Notes under the pieces: model-generated | Database searches by the model: none | Told to the model about the DNA's origin: nothing | What the model saw: only the letters and a program-made list of their open reading frames with translations | Shown here: in pieces, positions 25,373-34,900 of the stretch | How positions within the stretch are numbered: the first letter of the stretch is position 1 | Layout of the letters: the number at the start of each line of letters is the position of its first letter | Program-made: the position numbers and the translations under genes | Origin: Streptomyces paludis | GTDB lineage: Bacteria > Actinomycetota > Actinomycetes > Streptomycetales > Streptomycetaceae | DNA length: 64,000 nucleotides | Assembly: GCF_003344965.1 (NCBI RefSeq) | Contig: NZ_CP031194.1 | Location: 7,936,001-8,000,000, forward strand | Direction: 5' to 3'

Positions 25373-25582
25373 TTTTCCCCCGTACGGTGGCCAGTCCCTC
25401 TCCGCTGCTGACAGCGCTGACACGCGCGTCACGCTCCCCCATGCTGTACGTGGCGTCGGCCCGGCCGGCCGGGCCGTGTGGTGAGGCGTAGGTCCATCAG
25501 TGTGGCGCACGGGACTTGAGCGGGACTGTTCACCGGCTTGGCGTCGGCTTGGTGCCGGCCCGCCGGCCTCCCGCGGCCGGGC

Positions 25583-27646
25583 TCACCAGCGCGGACGGTG
25601 CGGGTCCGCGGCACGGACCCGCCGCAGCAGATGGACCCGGCGCAGCCGCCCCATGGTCTGGAACAGCACCTCGGCGGTCAGGGCATGGGTGAAGGAGTAC
25701 CAGCCCAGCCGCTGCGGCTCCTCCTCTATCAGCCCCGCCGCGACGACGGTGTCGACGACCTTCAGCGCCTCACCGATCTCGATCGAGCACGCCTCGGCGA
25801 CCACATCGATGGCGAAGGTGAGACCGACGGTGGAGGCAACCGACAACAACTCGACCGCCGTCGGGCCGAGTTGTCCGACACGTAGCAGCACCACCTCACG
25901 TACGGGCGGCGGCAGCGGTGCCGCGCGCGCCGGGCTCGGGCGTCCTTCGCAGTCCAGGATCTTGATCAGTTCGCGCAGATAGAACGGATTGCCCCCGGTA
26001 CGGAGGCGCAGTTCGTCGGCGGCGGCCCCGCTCACCTCCCGGCGGAGCATCGCGCCCGCCAGCGCGCGGGTCTCCGCCACGTTCAGACCGCTCAGCTCCA
26101 CCCGGGTCATCTCCGCCCGGGCCAGCGCGGCCCTTGTCTCGGCCAGGGGGGTCGCCCGGTCGGAGCGGTAGGAGACCGCCACCAGCAGACGGCTCGTCCG
26201 TACCGACTCGGCCAGATGGGCCAGCAGCCGCAGCGAGCCCGGGTCCGCCTGGTGCAGATGATCGAGGACGATCACCAGCGGCGCGGTCCGGGACACACCG
26301 GTCAGGTAGTGAACGATCGCGTCGAACCGCCGCAAGGTGGTGGCGTCCGGGTCCGTACCGTCCGGCGGGTGTCCCGTGTCCCCGTGGATCACCTCGGACA
26401 CGGCCTCCGGAACAGGACGCCCCGGGGCGTGGACGCCCGCCATGCCCAGCACCTGCCGCCAGGGCCACAACGGCGGTGTGGCCACATGGCTGGGACACAC
26501 TCCCCACAACACCGGCACCCCCTCGGTCAGTTCGGCGAACCGCCGCAGCAGACCGGTCTTGCCGATGCCCGGTTCACCGGACACCGCCACCACCCGCCCC
26601 CGGCCGGCCGCCGCCGCGGCGGAGACCGTGGCCAGCTGCCGGAGCGCCGCCTCGCGGCCGACGAAGTGCTCCTCACCCGCGGTCGGTCCGGACCGCGCGG
26701 GGGTGGGCGCCCGGACCTGTGGTGCGACCTCGCCGCCGCCCCGCGCCGGCACGATCGGGTCGGCGCGGGGCGGCCGCCAGTCCAGGGCGGGGGCGTGGCG
26801 CAGGATCTCGCGTTCGAGGTGTTGCAGGGCCGGCCGGGGGTCGATGCCCAGCTCCTCGCCCAGCCGCCTCTGGTTGGTCCGCAGTACGGCCAGGGCGTCG
26901 GCCTGCCGCCCGGCCCGGTACAGCGCCAGGCTCAGCAGCTCACAGCCGTACTCGCGCAACGGGTGCGCCCGTACGAAGACTTCCAGCTCGGCGACCGCCA
27001 CCTCGTGGGCCCCCACGGCCAGCAGCGCCGCGCAGCGCCCCTCGACGACCGACAGCCGCAGCCCCTCCAGCCGGGCCGCCTCGGCCGCCACATGAACCGA
27101 GTGGGACACCTCCGTGTACGCCTCGCCGCGCCACAGGGCCAGTCCCGCCTCGAACTCGACCAGCGCCTCGTGGGGCTGGTGCCGGTTCCATGCCGTCCAC
27201 CCCGCCTTGGCGCGTACCTCGAACGCGTGGACGTCCACCTCGACGAAGCCGATGTCGAGCAGATAGCGCCGGTCGTTGGTGTGCAGCACCTTCGTCGGTG
27301 TGCGCGGGGCCCGGCCCGGCTCCAGCGCCCTGCGGAGGTTGGCCACATAGGCGTGGAGCGAGGTCACCGCCGAGGGCGGTGGGGACTCTCCCCACAGGGT
27401 CTCCAGCATCACGTCCACCGGCACCGGCCGGCCGACCCGGCTGACGAGGAGGGTGAGCAGCTTGCGCTGTTTGGGCGCGCCCAGCTCCACCGGCCGTCCG
27501 GCGGCCAGCGCCTCCAGCGGGCCCAGCGCCCGGAGTTCCACCGGGGGAGGCGCGGGACTCTGTTTTATGGGTAACCGTTCTTCTCTCCATTGCAAGAGTT
27601 CCGGAGATTCCTGGAATATCTTTGTGGCGAATTTCGCGTTACCCAT
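25583..27646 (-). CDS. SARP-family regulator with an AAA/NTPase domain (medium-size), TTA-containing
   Basis: A 687-residue regulator. Residues about 40-300 are the SARP winged helix plus activation domain (LRALGPLEALAAGRPVELG, HAYVANLRRALEPG, LALYRAGRQADALAV). From about 360 an NTPase domain follows, with Walker A GEPGIGKTGLLRRF and Walker B PLVIVLDHLHQAD, then the HGNPF-like TGGNPFYLRELI. It ends soon after this domain and lacks the long TPR tail of AfsR-type proteins. The ATG at 27646 follows GGAAGGA. Codon 25 is TTA, so translation should depend on the bldA tRNA. It likely sits above the short SARP or acts with it on the cluster. Confidence 0.88.
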   Translation of the reverse strand: MGNAKFATKIFQESPELLQWREERLPIKQSPAPPPVELRALGPLEALAAGRPVELGAPKQRKLLTLLVSRVGRPVPVDVMLETLWGESPPPSAVTSLHAYVANLRRALEPGRAPRTPTKVLHTNDRRYLLDIGFVEVDVHAFEVRAKAGWTAWNRHQPHEALVEFEAGLALWRGEAYTEVSHSVHVAAEAARLEGLRLSVVEGRCAALLAVGAHEVAVAELEVFVRAHPLREYGCELLSLALYRAGRQADALAVLRTNQRRLGEELGIDPRPALQHLEREILRHAPALDWRPPRADPIVPARGGGEVAPQVRAPTPARSGPTAGEEHFVGREAALRQLATVSAAAAAGRGRVVAVSGEPGIGKTGLLRRFAELTEGVPVLWGVCPSHVATPPLWPWRQVLGMAGVHAPGRPVPEAVSEVIHGDTGHPPDGTDPDATTLRRFDAIVHYLTGVSRTAPLVIVLDHLHQADPGSLRLLAHLAESVRTSRLLVAVSYRSDRATPLAETRAALARAEMTRVELSGLNVAETRALAGAMLRREVSGAAADELRLRTGGNPFYLRELIKILDCEGRPSPARAAPLPPPVREVVLLRVGQLGPTAVELLSVASTVGLTFAIDVVAEACSIEIGEALKVVDTVVAAGLIEEEPQRLGWYSFTHALTAEVLFQTMGRLRRVHLLRRVRAADPHRPRW
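27572..27574 (-). other. In-frame TTA codon at position 25 of the large SARP
   Basis: The minus-strand codon for Leu25 is TTA. Its position near the start of a putative pathway activator is typical of bldA control points in antibiotic clusters. Confidence 0.9.
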
Positions 27647-28140
27647 ATCGGTTGTCCTTCCGGAGCGCGGGGGGAGAAGGCGGTGACGATGCGCGCCGAT
27701 AATGCTGATGTACGGGCGCTGTTCGCCATCACCGTGCAAGGCGCGGCCCCGATATGTGGTCCGCGATATCCTGGGGCGGGAGAAAGGGGGGCGCGATGAC
27801 AACTCCGGTCCGGTCACCTGTCATTGCCCGTACCCCCATCAAGTTTGAATACTCACCGGATGCGGAACACCATGAAGTGCTGCCGTACCCCACGCGCTTG
27901 ATTACGTGAGTATGTTTATTGAGTTGATCGCTGTCAAGGACACGCTTCCGCACGCCGGGATCGCATACATTTCCTGGCGGAATGGTGTCGGAGAGAGGTT
28001 CGCGGGCGTCGAACCACCCGGGGGCAGATCCGGGAAAGCGCTGGGGGGAAGGGCCGGGGAGGGCCCCGGGGACGGTCCCCCAAAGGGCCGGGGCGCCGGC
28101 CGGCGGTCCGGAAGCGGAGTCGGCCGGCGCCCGTCGGTCG
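27647..28140. promoter_or_regulatory. Upstream region of the large SARP, AT-richer than its surroundings
   Basis: This gap of 494 bases contains no convincing gene. It holds the promoter of the large SARP on the minus strand and the terminator of the sigma factor gene at its far end. Two inverted half-sites, ATACTCAC at 27849-27856 and GTGAGTAT at 27906-27913, are exact complements separated by 49 bases and could bind a looping regulator. The interval 27841-27960 is unusually AT-rich for this genome. Confidence 0.45.
28091..28132 (-). terminator. Hairpin terminator after the ECF41 sigma gene
   Basis: A perfect 12-bp stem (28091-28102 with 28121-28132) with an 18-base loop, starting 8 bases beyond the stop codon of the minus-strand sigma factor gene. 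Confidence 0.75.
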
Positions 28141-29184
28141 TCAGCCGGTAGTGCCGTCGGCCGCGCGGTCGGTCGTGCCGTGGATGGTGCCGTCGGTTGT
28201 GCTGTCGGTCGTGCCGTCGGGCAGTGCGGGCGTGGACCGGCCGGTCCGCCAGGGCCGGAGCTTGTCCGGGTTGAGCACCGCCCAGATCCGCTCGATCCGG
28301 CTGCCCTTGACCTCGAAGGCCAGCACCGACACGGAGACGCCGTCCAGTTGGGCGACCAGACCGGGCTGGCCGTTGACCGTACGCTCCAGGAGTGTCACAC
28401 CGGCCACCGCGTCCATGCGGCCGGCGAAGAAGCGCGCGACGTGCTCGGCGCCTTCGACCGGGTGGAGCGCGGCCGGTACGAGCCCGCCGCCGTCGCCGGT
28501 CGCGGTGGCGTCGGGGGCCAGCAGGGTGAGGAGGGCGTCGATGTCCTTGGCCTCCCACGCCTGCTTGAAGGCCCGGACGACATCGGCGGGCGGGGCCGCC
28601 GGGGCGGTCGCCGGCCGCGAGGTGCGGATCCGGCGCCGGGCCGACGACGCCAGCTGCCGGCAGGCCGTCGGCGTGCGGCCGACGATCGAGGCCACTTCGC
28701 TGAAGGAGTAGCGGAAGACGTCGTGCAGGATGAACGCGACGCGCTCGGCCGGGGTCATCAGATCGAGCACGACGAGGAAGGCCATGTTGATCGACTCGTC
28801 GAGGGTTACCCGGTCGGCGGGGTCGGCCGGGTCGGCGGAGGCGCCGCCGCCCTCTCGTCCGCCGATCCACTCCATGCCCCCGGGCAGCGGCTCCGGGACC
28901 CATGAGCCCACGTACCGCTCCCGCCTGGCCCGTGCCGAGCCCAGCAGGTCGAGACAGATACGGCTGGCGACGGTCGTCAGCCAGCCACCGGGGGACTCGA
29001 CGGCCTCGCGCTGCTTCGCGGACATGGCGTACCAGCGGGTGTAGGTCTCCTGCACGACGTCCTCGGCCTCGGTCAGGGAGCCGAGGAGCCGGTACGAGAG
29101 GTTGATCAGCTGGCTCCGCTCGCTGATGATCGCGCTCAGGCCCGGATCGGGCCGGTCGTGCTCGGGGCCGGATGCGTTGCTCAT
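28141..29184 (-). CDS. ECF41-family RNA polymerase sigma factor with C-terminal SnoaL-like domain
   Basis: A 347-residue sigma factor. Region 2 (LINLSYRLLGSLTEAEDVVQET) and region 4 (FRYSFSEVASIVGRTPTACRQL) are clear, separated by the ECF41 linker WVPEPLPG. A fused SnoaL-like domain follows (VRAFKQAWEAKDIDALLTLL), with the family marks DGGG and NPDKL near the end. In ECF41 proteins this domain replaces an anti-sigma factor. The last 25 residues are a loose repeat of GTTD/DGT units, from a degenerate DNA repeat around 28147-28230. It is divergent from the WrbA gene, its likely target. Start ATG at 29184; an upstream in-frame GTG at 29235 overlaps the promoter elements. Confidence 0.9.
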   Translation of the reverse strand: MSNASGPEHDRPDPGLSAIISERSQLINLSYRLLGSLTEAEDVVQETYTRWYAMSAKQREAVESPGGWLTTVASRICLDLLGSARARRERYVGSWVPEPLPGGMEWIGGREGGGASADPADPADRVTLDESINMAFLVVLDLMTPAERVAFILHDVFRYSFSEVASIVGRTPTACRQLASSARRRIRTSRPATAPAAPPADVVRAFKQAWEAKDIDALLTLLAPDATATGDGGGLVPAALHPVEGAEHVARFFAGRMDAVAGVTLLERTVNGQPGLVAQLDGVSVSVLAFEVKGSRIERIWAVLNPDKLRPWRTGRSTPALPDGTTDSTTDGTIHGTTDRAADGTTG

Positions 29185-29225
29185 GGTCCTGCGGACTCCC
29201 TCGGTCGCTGTGTCCCCGCTCGTAC

Positions 29226-29252
29226 GACGAGACACCGCGGTGAAGTGTGAGG
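29226..29252 (-). promoter_or_regulatory. ECF41-type promoter for the sigma factor gene (autoregulation)
   Basis: On the minus strand CCTCACA (29252-29246) and CGTC (29229-29226) are separated by exactly 16 bases. That matches the TGTCACA-N16-CGTC pattern I recall for ECF41 targets in all but the first two -35 bases. It lies 42 bases before the sigma gene ATG. Confidence 0.65.
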
Positions 29253-29263
29253 CGGACGCGGCA

Positions 29264-29290
29264 CCTCACATCTCGGAGGGCTGCTTCGTC
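29264..29290 (+). promoter_or_regulatory. ECF41-type promoter for the WrbA gene
   Basis: CCTCACA (29264-29270) and CGTC (29287-29290) are 16 bases apart, identical in sequence and spacing to the divergent element on the other strand. The two -35 boxes are 11 bases apart. The WrbA ATG is 45 bases downstream. Confidence 0.65.
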
Positions 29291-29335
29291 GTACCCGATG
29301 AAGCGACACTATCCACGTGCTGAAGGAAGACTCCG

Positions 29336-29947
29336 ATGTCGGAATCCGTGAACGTCACGATCATTTACTACAGCTCGACGGGCACCGTGCACGCCCTGGC
29401 GCAGGCCGCCGCCGAGGCGGCGGAGAAGGCCGGGGCGCAGGTGCGGCTGCGCAAGGTGGCGGAGACGGTGCCGCCGGAGGTGATCAACACCAGGCCGGAG
29501 TGGGCCCAGCACGTGGCGGACACCGCCGACATCCCCCAGGCGGTCCTGGACGATGTGGAGTGGGCCGACGCGGTGCTCCTCGGCACCCCCACCCGCTTCG
29601 GCAACCCGGCCAGCCAGCTGCGGGCGTTCGTGGAGACCACCGGTCCGCTGTGGTTCCAGGGCAAGCTCGCGGGCAAGGTGTACTCGGCCTTCACCGCCTC
29701 CAGCACCCCGCACGGGGGCCAGGAATCCACCATCCTGGCGCTGGCGAACACCTTCTACCACTGGGGTGGCGTCATCGTGCCCCCCGGCTACACCAACCCC
29801 GTCCAGGCCCAGCAGGGCAATCCGTACGGCACTTCCCACGTGGCCGGTACCGGCGCACCCGGTGAGGAGTCCCTCGGGGCGGCCCGCCACCAGGCCACCC
29901 GCGTCGTCGAGATCGCGACCGCCCTCAAGGCCGGTCGCGTCGCCTGA
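29336..29947 (+). CDS. wrbA: NAD(P)H:quinone oxidoreductase, WrbA family
   Basis: A 203-residue flavodoxin-fold enzyme that reduces quinones by two electrons using FMN, avoiding semiquinone radicals. The FMN phosphate loop is YYSSTGTVHALAQ at residues 11-23, and the family block GTPTRFGNPASQLRAF and TASSTPHGGQESTIL follow at the expected places. The ATG follows GAAGGAAG. A matching ECF41-type promoter upstream suggests that it belongs to the regulon of the adjacent sigma factor. Lying close to a naphthoquinone cluster, it could also protect the producer from its own quinones, though that is speculation. Confidence 0.92.
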   Translation: MSESVNVTIIYYSSTGTVHALAQAAAEAAEKAGAQVRLRKVAETVPPEVINTRPEWAQHVADTADIPQAVLDDVEWADAVLLGTPTRFGNPASQLRAFVETTGPLWFQGKLAGKVYSAFTASSTPHGGQESTILALANTFYHWGGVIVPPGYTNPVQAQQGNPYGTSHVAGTGAPGEESLGAARHQATRVVEIATALKAGRVA

Positions 29948-30022
29948 CCCGGCAGCGGCACGCCGCATTCCCGTACGGCAAGGCTGACGGACGCTGACAG
30001 TCCGCTGACCGCTGAGGAGTTC

Positions 30023-30053
30023 GCCACCGCCGGCCGCCACCGCCGGCGGTGGC
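30023..30053 (+). terminator. Hairpin after wrbA
   Basis: An 11-bp perfect stem (GCCACCGCCGG at 30023-30033 with 30043-30053) and 9-base loop. The right arm is also half of an 18-bp palindrome at 30036-30053, so two alternative foldings exist. Confidence 0.65.
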
Positions 30054-30319
30054 CACGCGTGGGAATGCCCGGAGCCGCCACCACCCGGAAGAAAAGGCCC
30101 GCGACGCGGTCGGCACGACTGCCGGGCATATTCGCCATGGATGGCGGCGGCATCACGGGCCGCTTCCGTATGCCTCCTTCGCCCACGCGCCGTCAACTGC
30201 GCTTTCCTTTACGGCCATTCGCCGGCGAGGACAGAAAGGCGACGGCCGGAAAGGGAGGGGGAATGGCCTCACCGTTCTCCGTGAAATCCCCTGACGGAAC
30301 GGCGCCGTACGCGAGGTCG
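30054..30319. other. No gene seen between wrbA terminator and epoxide hydrolase gene
   Basis: This interval separates convergent genes. A strong purine-rich ribosome-site-like sequence precedes an ATG at 30263, but the frame that follows runs antisense through the epoxide hydrolase and has no recognisable family, so I do not call it. I see no repeat or operator here. Confidence 0.5.
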
Positions 30320-31588
30320 TCAGATCAGGGAATCCGGTGCTGCCCCGTCCCCGCCGGGCCTCAGGCCGCGGAAGGTACGGCGCAGATCGCCCACCCATGC
30401 CTCCGGGTTCTCCCAGGGGATGAAGTGGCCGCCGTGGTCATGGGCGTTGACATTGACATGGTTGAACCAGGCGGCCTGCGGGCCGGACGTGAACGCCCGG
30501 ACGCGCTCCTCGGCGCTGTGGATGCCGGGCGGGTTCTCGTAGGTGACGAAGGTGAGGCCGACCGGGGCCTGGACGACCGGGGTGCGGTCGTGGGCGGGCG
30601 CCCAGGGGTAGCGGTTGGCGTTGGCGTAGTAACGGATCGACGTGGCGATGGAGTTGTTCACCCAGTAGATCGTGGCGTGGGTGAGCAGGTCGTCCTTGCT
30701 GAAGACGGACTCGACGTCGCCCCCGTTGTCGCTCCAGGCGTTCCAGCGCTCCAGCAGCCACGCGAGCAGTCCGGCGGGCGAGTCGCTCAGCCCGTGGGCC
30801 AGGGTGGCGCCGTCGAGCATATGGACGTTGAGGTGGGACGCCGAGCGGTGGTCCAGCTCGATGACACGGGCGCGGACATCGGCGGGCTGCTCGTCGGTGA
30901 GGGGCCGGTTCCGGGCGAAGTCCCAGGCGCGGGGGCCGGAGAAGAAGTCGAGCGGCAGCCCGGAGCCGATGTGGATGCCGTACAGCTCGTCGGCGTACTT
31001 GTGGCCGAGCTGGCTGGAGACGATCCCGCCGATGTCGCAGCCCCCGGCGGCGTACTTCTCATACCCCAGGGTCTCGGTCATCAGGGTGTGCCAGAGGTCG
31101 GAGACCTTCCAGAAGTTGACGTCCGGAAAGCCGGTGAGCGGGCCGGGGAAGCCGAAGCCGGGCAGGGACGGCACGATGACGTCGAACGCGTCGGCGGGGT
31201 CACCGCCGAACGCGGCCGGGTCGGCGAGCGGGCCGATCACCTTCGACCAGTGCCAGAACGTCCACGGCCAGCCGTGGGTGAGGATCAGCGGGATCGGGCG
31301 GGGGCCGCGGCCCGGTTTGCGCAGGAAGTGCACCGGAACACCCGAGACGTCCACCCGGTAGTGCTCGTACGCGTTGATGGCGGCCTCGGCCGCGCGCCAG
31401 TCGTAGCCGTCCCGCCAGTAGGCAACCAGCTCACCGAGGTAGTCGGCCGGGACGCCGTAGGACCAGTCCCCGTTCCCCTCGTCCAGCGGCGGACGGGTCT
31501 GCGCGAGACGGGCGCGCAGATCGTCGAGGACCTCGTCGGACACATGGATGGGGGTGGGCTCCAGGGGAAAGGGGTGCGAGGCGGTCAA
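30320..31588 (-). CDS. Epoxide hydrolase, alpha/beta-hydrolase with EHN N-terminal domain
   Basis: A 422-residue epoxide hydrolase of the microsomal/juvenile-hormone type. An N-terminal EHN domain (VLDDLRARLAQTRPP, residues 20-110) precedes the hydrolase fold. The oxyanion motif is LTHGWPWTFWHW, the nucleophile is the aspartate in GGCDIGGIVSSQ, and the base histidine is in HDHGGHFIPWENP near the C-terminus. It opens epoxides to diols in the cytoplasm. It starts at TTG 31588, with AAGGAG 8 bases upstream. It is divergent from the iron-box operon. An epoxide is a plausible intermediate in cyclising a prenyl side chain, but its distance from the cluster makes that link weak. Confidence 0.87.
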   Translation of the reverse strand: MTASHPFPLEPTPIHVSDEVLDDLRARLAQTRPPLDEGNGDWSYGVPADYLGELVAYWRDGYDWRAAEAAINAYEHYRVDVSGVPVHFLRKPGRGPRPIPLILTHGWPWTFWHWSKVIGPLADPAAFGGDPADAFDVIVPSLPGFGFPGPLTGFPDVNFWKVSDLWHTLMTETLGYEKYAAGGCDIGGIVSSQLGHKYADELYGIHIGSGLPLDFFSGPRAWDFARNRPLTDEQPADVRARVIELDHRSASHLNVHMLDGATLAHGLSDSPAGLLAWLLERWNAWSDNGGDVESVFSKDDLLTHATIYWVNNSIATSIRYYANANRYPWAPAHDRTPVVQAPVGLTFVTYENPPGIHSAEERVRAFTSGPQAAWFNHVNVNAHDHGGHFIPWENPEAWVGDLRRTFRGLRPGGDGAAPDSLI

Positions 31589-31793
31589 GGGGGTGGCTCC
31601 TTAACTGGGCGGGCTTCCCGTCTCCGGGCCCGGAGCGCCGGCGGAGAACTGACTGATCGCGGTCGCACGACGCCGTGCGCGTCCGAGGAGGTGACGGTCG
31701 CAGGACATGGCGCATCGTATGCCTCCCCGCCGGACGAAGGCGACCAAGGGGGAGCGAACCCCGTGGCGGGACGCTTTTCCGCAGGCCAGGTAC

Positions 31794-31823
31794 TTGCGGT
31801 AGAAGTTAGGTAAGCCTTACCGT
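31794..31823 (+). promoter_or_regulatory. Probable promoter of the glutamate-synthase operon
   Basis: TTGCGG (31794-31799) and TACCGT (31818-31823) are 18 bases apart and resemble a vegetative Streptomyces promoter. The -10 lies inside the iron box, the layout expected for repression by an iron-loaded regulator. Confidence 0.5.
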
Positions 31824-31824
31824 T
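31806..31824 (+). promoter_or_regulatory. Iron box (DmdR/IdeR-type operator)
   Basis: TTAGGTAAGCCTTACCGTT agrees with the consensus I recall (TTAGGTTAGSCTAACCTAA) at 14 of 19 positions, and contains the perfect core palindrome GGTAAG-C-CTTACC. It is 111 bases upstream of the TTG start. It predicts that the following operon is expressed when iron is scarce. Confidence 0.65.
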
Positions 31825-31934
31825 GCGACCTGCACCACTCAGGGCCTCGGCCGTCACACCGGTCCGCCCGCGGCGAGCGCTTCACCGACGCAGCCTGGCC
31901 GTCCGCTGCCGGAACCCGCTCACAGGACCCGCAC

Positions 31935-34900
31935 TTGAATCAGCTTCCTTTCGGTCTGTACGACCCTGCCCTCGACCACAGCGACTGCGGCGTCGGCTTC
32001 CTCACCCGCCTCGACGGGACGCCGAGCCACGACGTCATCCGCCGGGGTGACGAAGCGCTCCGCGCCATCCCGCACCGCGGCGGAAAATCCGCCGAGGGGG
32101 TCGGTGACGGCGCCGGCGTGAGCGTCGACCTGTCGGTCGAGTTCTTCGCCGCGCTCACCGGCGAGGAGCTGCGCGCCGGGCACTTCGGTGTCGCGAACTG
32201 CTTCGTGCCGGCCGGCGCCGGGCGCCGTGACGCGGCGGTGGACCTCGTCCGCCGGAGCATCGCCGAACAGGGCTTCGAGGTGCTGCTCGTACGCGACGTA
32301 CCCGTGGACCACTCCGTCGCCAGGCCCGCCGCCGAGCAGTACCAGCTGCCCATCGTGCAGTGGGTGTTCCGGGCCCCGGAGGAGTGGGCACGCCCCGCCG
32401 TCGACGCCGCCGCGAACCGCGCCCTGCTCGCCGTCGAGGCCGTCGCCTACGCCGACGACACCTACGCCGGGCTGTATCCGCTCTCGCTCGGCGCGCGGAC
32501 CCAGGTGCTCAAGGGGCGGCTCAACTCCGGTGAGATCGTCGGGTACTTCCGTGACCTCCGCGATCCGCGGCACTCCGTCCGGTCGCTGTACTTCCACACC
32601 CGCTTCTCCACGAACACCGAGCCGCACCCGACCATGGCGCAGCCGTTCCGCCTCATGGCGCACAACGGCGAGCTGAACACCGACCGCAAGAACCGGCTCT
32701 CCGACGACGCCCTCGCCCGCGCCCGCACCCGCAGCATCGTGCGCCCGCCCGGGCAGTCCGACTCCAGCCGGCTCGACCAGACCCTCCAGAGCCGGGTGTT
32801 CGACGACGGCCTGGACATCGTCGAGGCCGTCGTGTCGCTGATGCCGCCCGCCTGGGAGAACGACCGCACCCTGCCCGCCGCCGTCCGGGACATGCTGGAG
32901 TACTTCTCGCTGTACGAGGAGAAGAACGACGGCCCGGCCGCCGTGATCTTCAGCGACGGGGATGTCATCGGCGCCCGGCTCGACCGGCTCGGCCTGCGCC
33001 CGCTGCGCACCGTCGAGACCGCCGAGTACCTCATGGTGTCCTCGGAGGCCGGACAGGTCGCGTTCCCCGACGCCGAGGTCGTGCACCGGGGCCGGATCGA
33101 GGCCGGCGGCATGCTCGTGGTCGACCACCGCACCGGCCGCCGGATGCGGACCCGCGAGGTGCTCGACTCCCTCGCCGCGCGCCGCCCGTACAGCGAACTG
33201 CTCGACGCGACACGGGTACGGCTCGACGACCTGCCCGCGCCCGACTACTACCGCGGCACGACGACACTCGGCTACGACGGCGACCTCACCCTCGCCGGCC
33301 GGTACGTGGCGTACGCGCTGAACCAGGAGAGCTTCCGGTTCCTGCTCGACCCGATGCTCGACAACGGGTCGGAGCGGATCTCGGCGATGGGGTACGGCAA
33401 CGCCATCAACGCGCTCAGCGACACCGAGGGCGGCATGGCGAAATACTTCTCGCAGCGCTTCGCCCAGGTGACGAACCCGCCGCTCGACAGCATCCGCGAG
33501 GCCGACGGCATGAGCATGCGGGTCGCCCTGGGCCCGAAGCCCGACGGCACCGGCAGCATCGGCGGCCGGCAGCTCGTCGTCTCCTCGCCCGTGCTCGGCC
33601 ATCTCGACATGGTCCGGCTGCGCGACCAGCGGATCGTGCCGCTGGAGCGCTTCCCCATGCTGTACGAACCGGTACCGGGCGACGAGACCGCCAACGCCGA
33701 CGCGCTGCGCGCCGCGCTGGAGCGGCTCTGCGACGGCGTCGAGCGCTTCGCCGCGCGGAGCGGCGGCATCGCGGTCCTCACCGACCGGGCCATCTCGTCG
33801 GCACGCGCCCCGCTGCCGGTGATCCTCGCCGTCGCCGCCGTGAACCAGCGCCTCATCGAGGCCGGACTGCGGCTGCGCGTCTCGGTCGTCGTGGAGAGCG
33901 GCCAGCTGCCCTCCTCCCACCATGTCGCGACCGCGCTCGGCTTCGGCGCCTCGGCGGTCTACAGCCTCAGCGCACGGCTGCGGGCCGAGGAGCGGCACCC
34001 GAGCGCACCGGCGCCCGCGGGCGAGGTCACCGGGACCGACCGGGCGCTGGCGCGATTCCGCAAGGCGGCCGAGAAGTCCCTCGCGAAGACCATGGGCCGC
34101 GTCGGACTGTGCACCGCCGAGAGCTACATCGGCGGCGAGTTCTTCGAGCCGAACTACCTCGACACCCGCGACGACGTGTTCGCCCGGGCCTTCCCGCACA
34201 TGGAGGCCCCGGTCGGCGGTGTCGGGTTCGCCCGGATCGCGCAGGCCGCCACCGACTGGCACGAGCGCGCCCGTACGGTGGAGACCGAGGAGCAGATCCC
34301 GCTGCTCGGCCTGTTCAAGGAGCGGTCGGACGGCGCCGGGCACTCGTTCGGCATCACGGCCGTACGCGGCTTCGGCGGGATGACCGAGGAGCGGCCGGAC
34401 CTCGGCCGACAGAGCGCGAGCGGCGACCCGGACGCGCTGCGCCTGCTCACCCTCGGCCAGCTCGACGACGCCTTCGGCATCACCGACGCCGCGTACCGGA
34501 ACACCGGGTACGACGCGCTCAGCGACGCCGAGATCGACGCCTTCCGGATCACCCCCGGCTACCGCGCCTTCCTCCGGACCACGCACGAGGAGCGCTCGCG
34601 CCGCCCCTCCGCGCTCCGCGACGTGCTCGCGCTGCCCGCGGACGTCACGGAGCTGCGCACCGCCGAGGACTTCGCCCGCGAACTGGGCCGGTTCTCGACG
34701 AGCGGCAACGCGAGCGTCACCGTCCGGGGAGTGACCGCGTCCGTCGTGGACCGGTCCACCGACGCGGTGACCGTACGGCTGCGCCTCGGCGCACCGGGGC
34801 CCGACGGCGTCGAGCGCCACACCGCCCTCGCCGAGGGCCTCGCGCTCGCGCACCCCGGCGAGGTCGGCACACTCGACGTGGCCGCCGACGGCGTCCTGGT

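Larger units (their letters stand above)
31589..31934. promoter_or_regulatory. Divergent promoter region with an iron box
   Basis: These 346 bases contain no gene. They separate the epoxide hydrolase (minus) from the glutamate-synthase operon (plus). The rightward half carries a probable promoter overlapped by a DmdR/IdeR-like palindrome, annotated separately; the first 200 bases show nothing further that I can name. Confidence 0.6.

Noticed and set aside
30059..31813. A plus-strand open frame antisense to the epoxide hydrolase, with a good-looking ribosome site near 30250
   Set aside because: The translation shows no recognisable family, has the composition of an antisense shadow and covers a clear hydrolase gene on the other strand.
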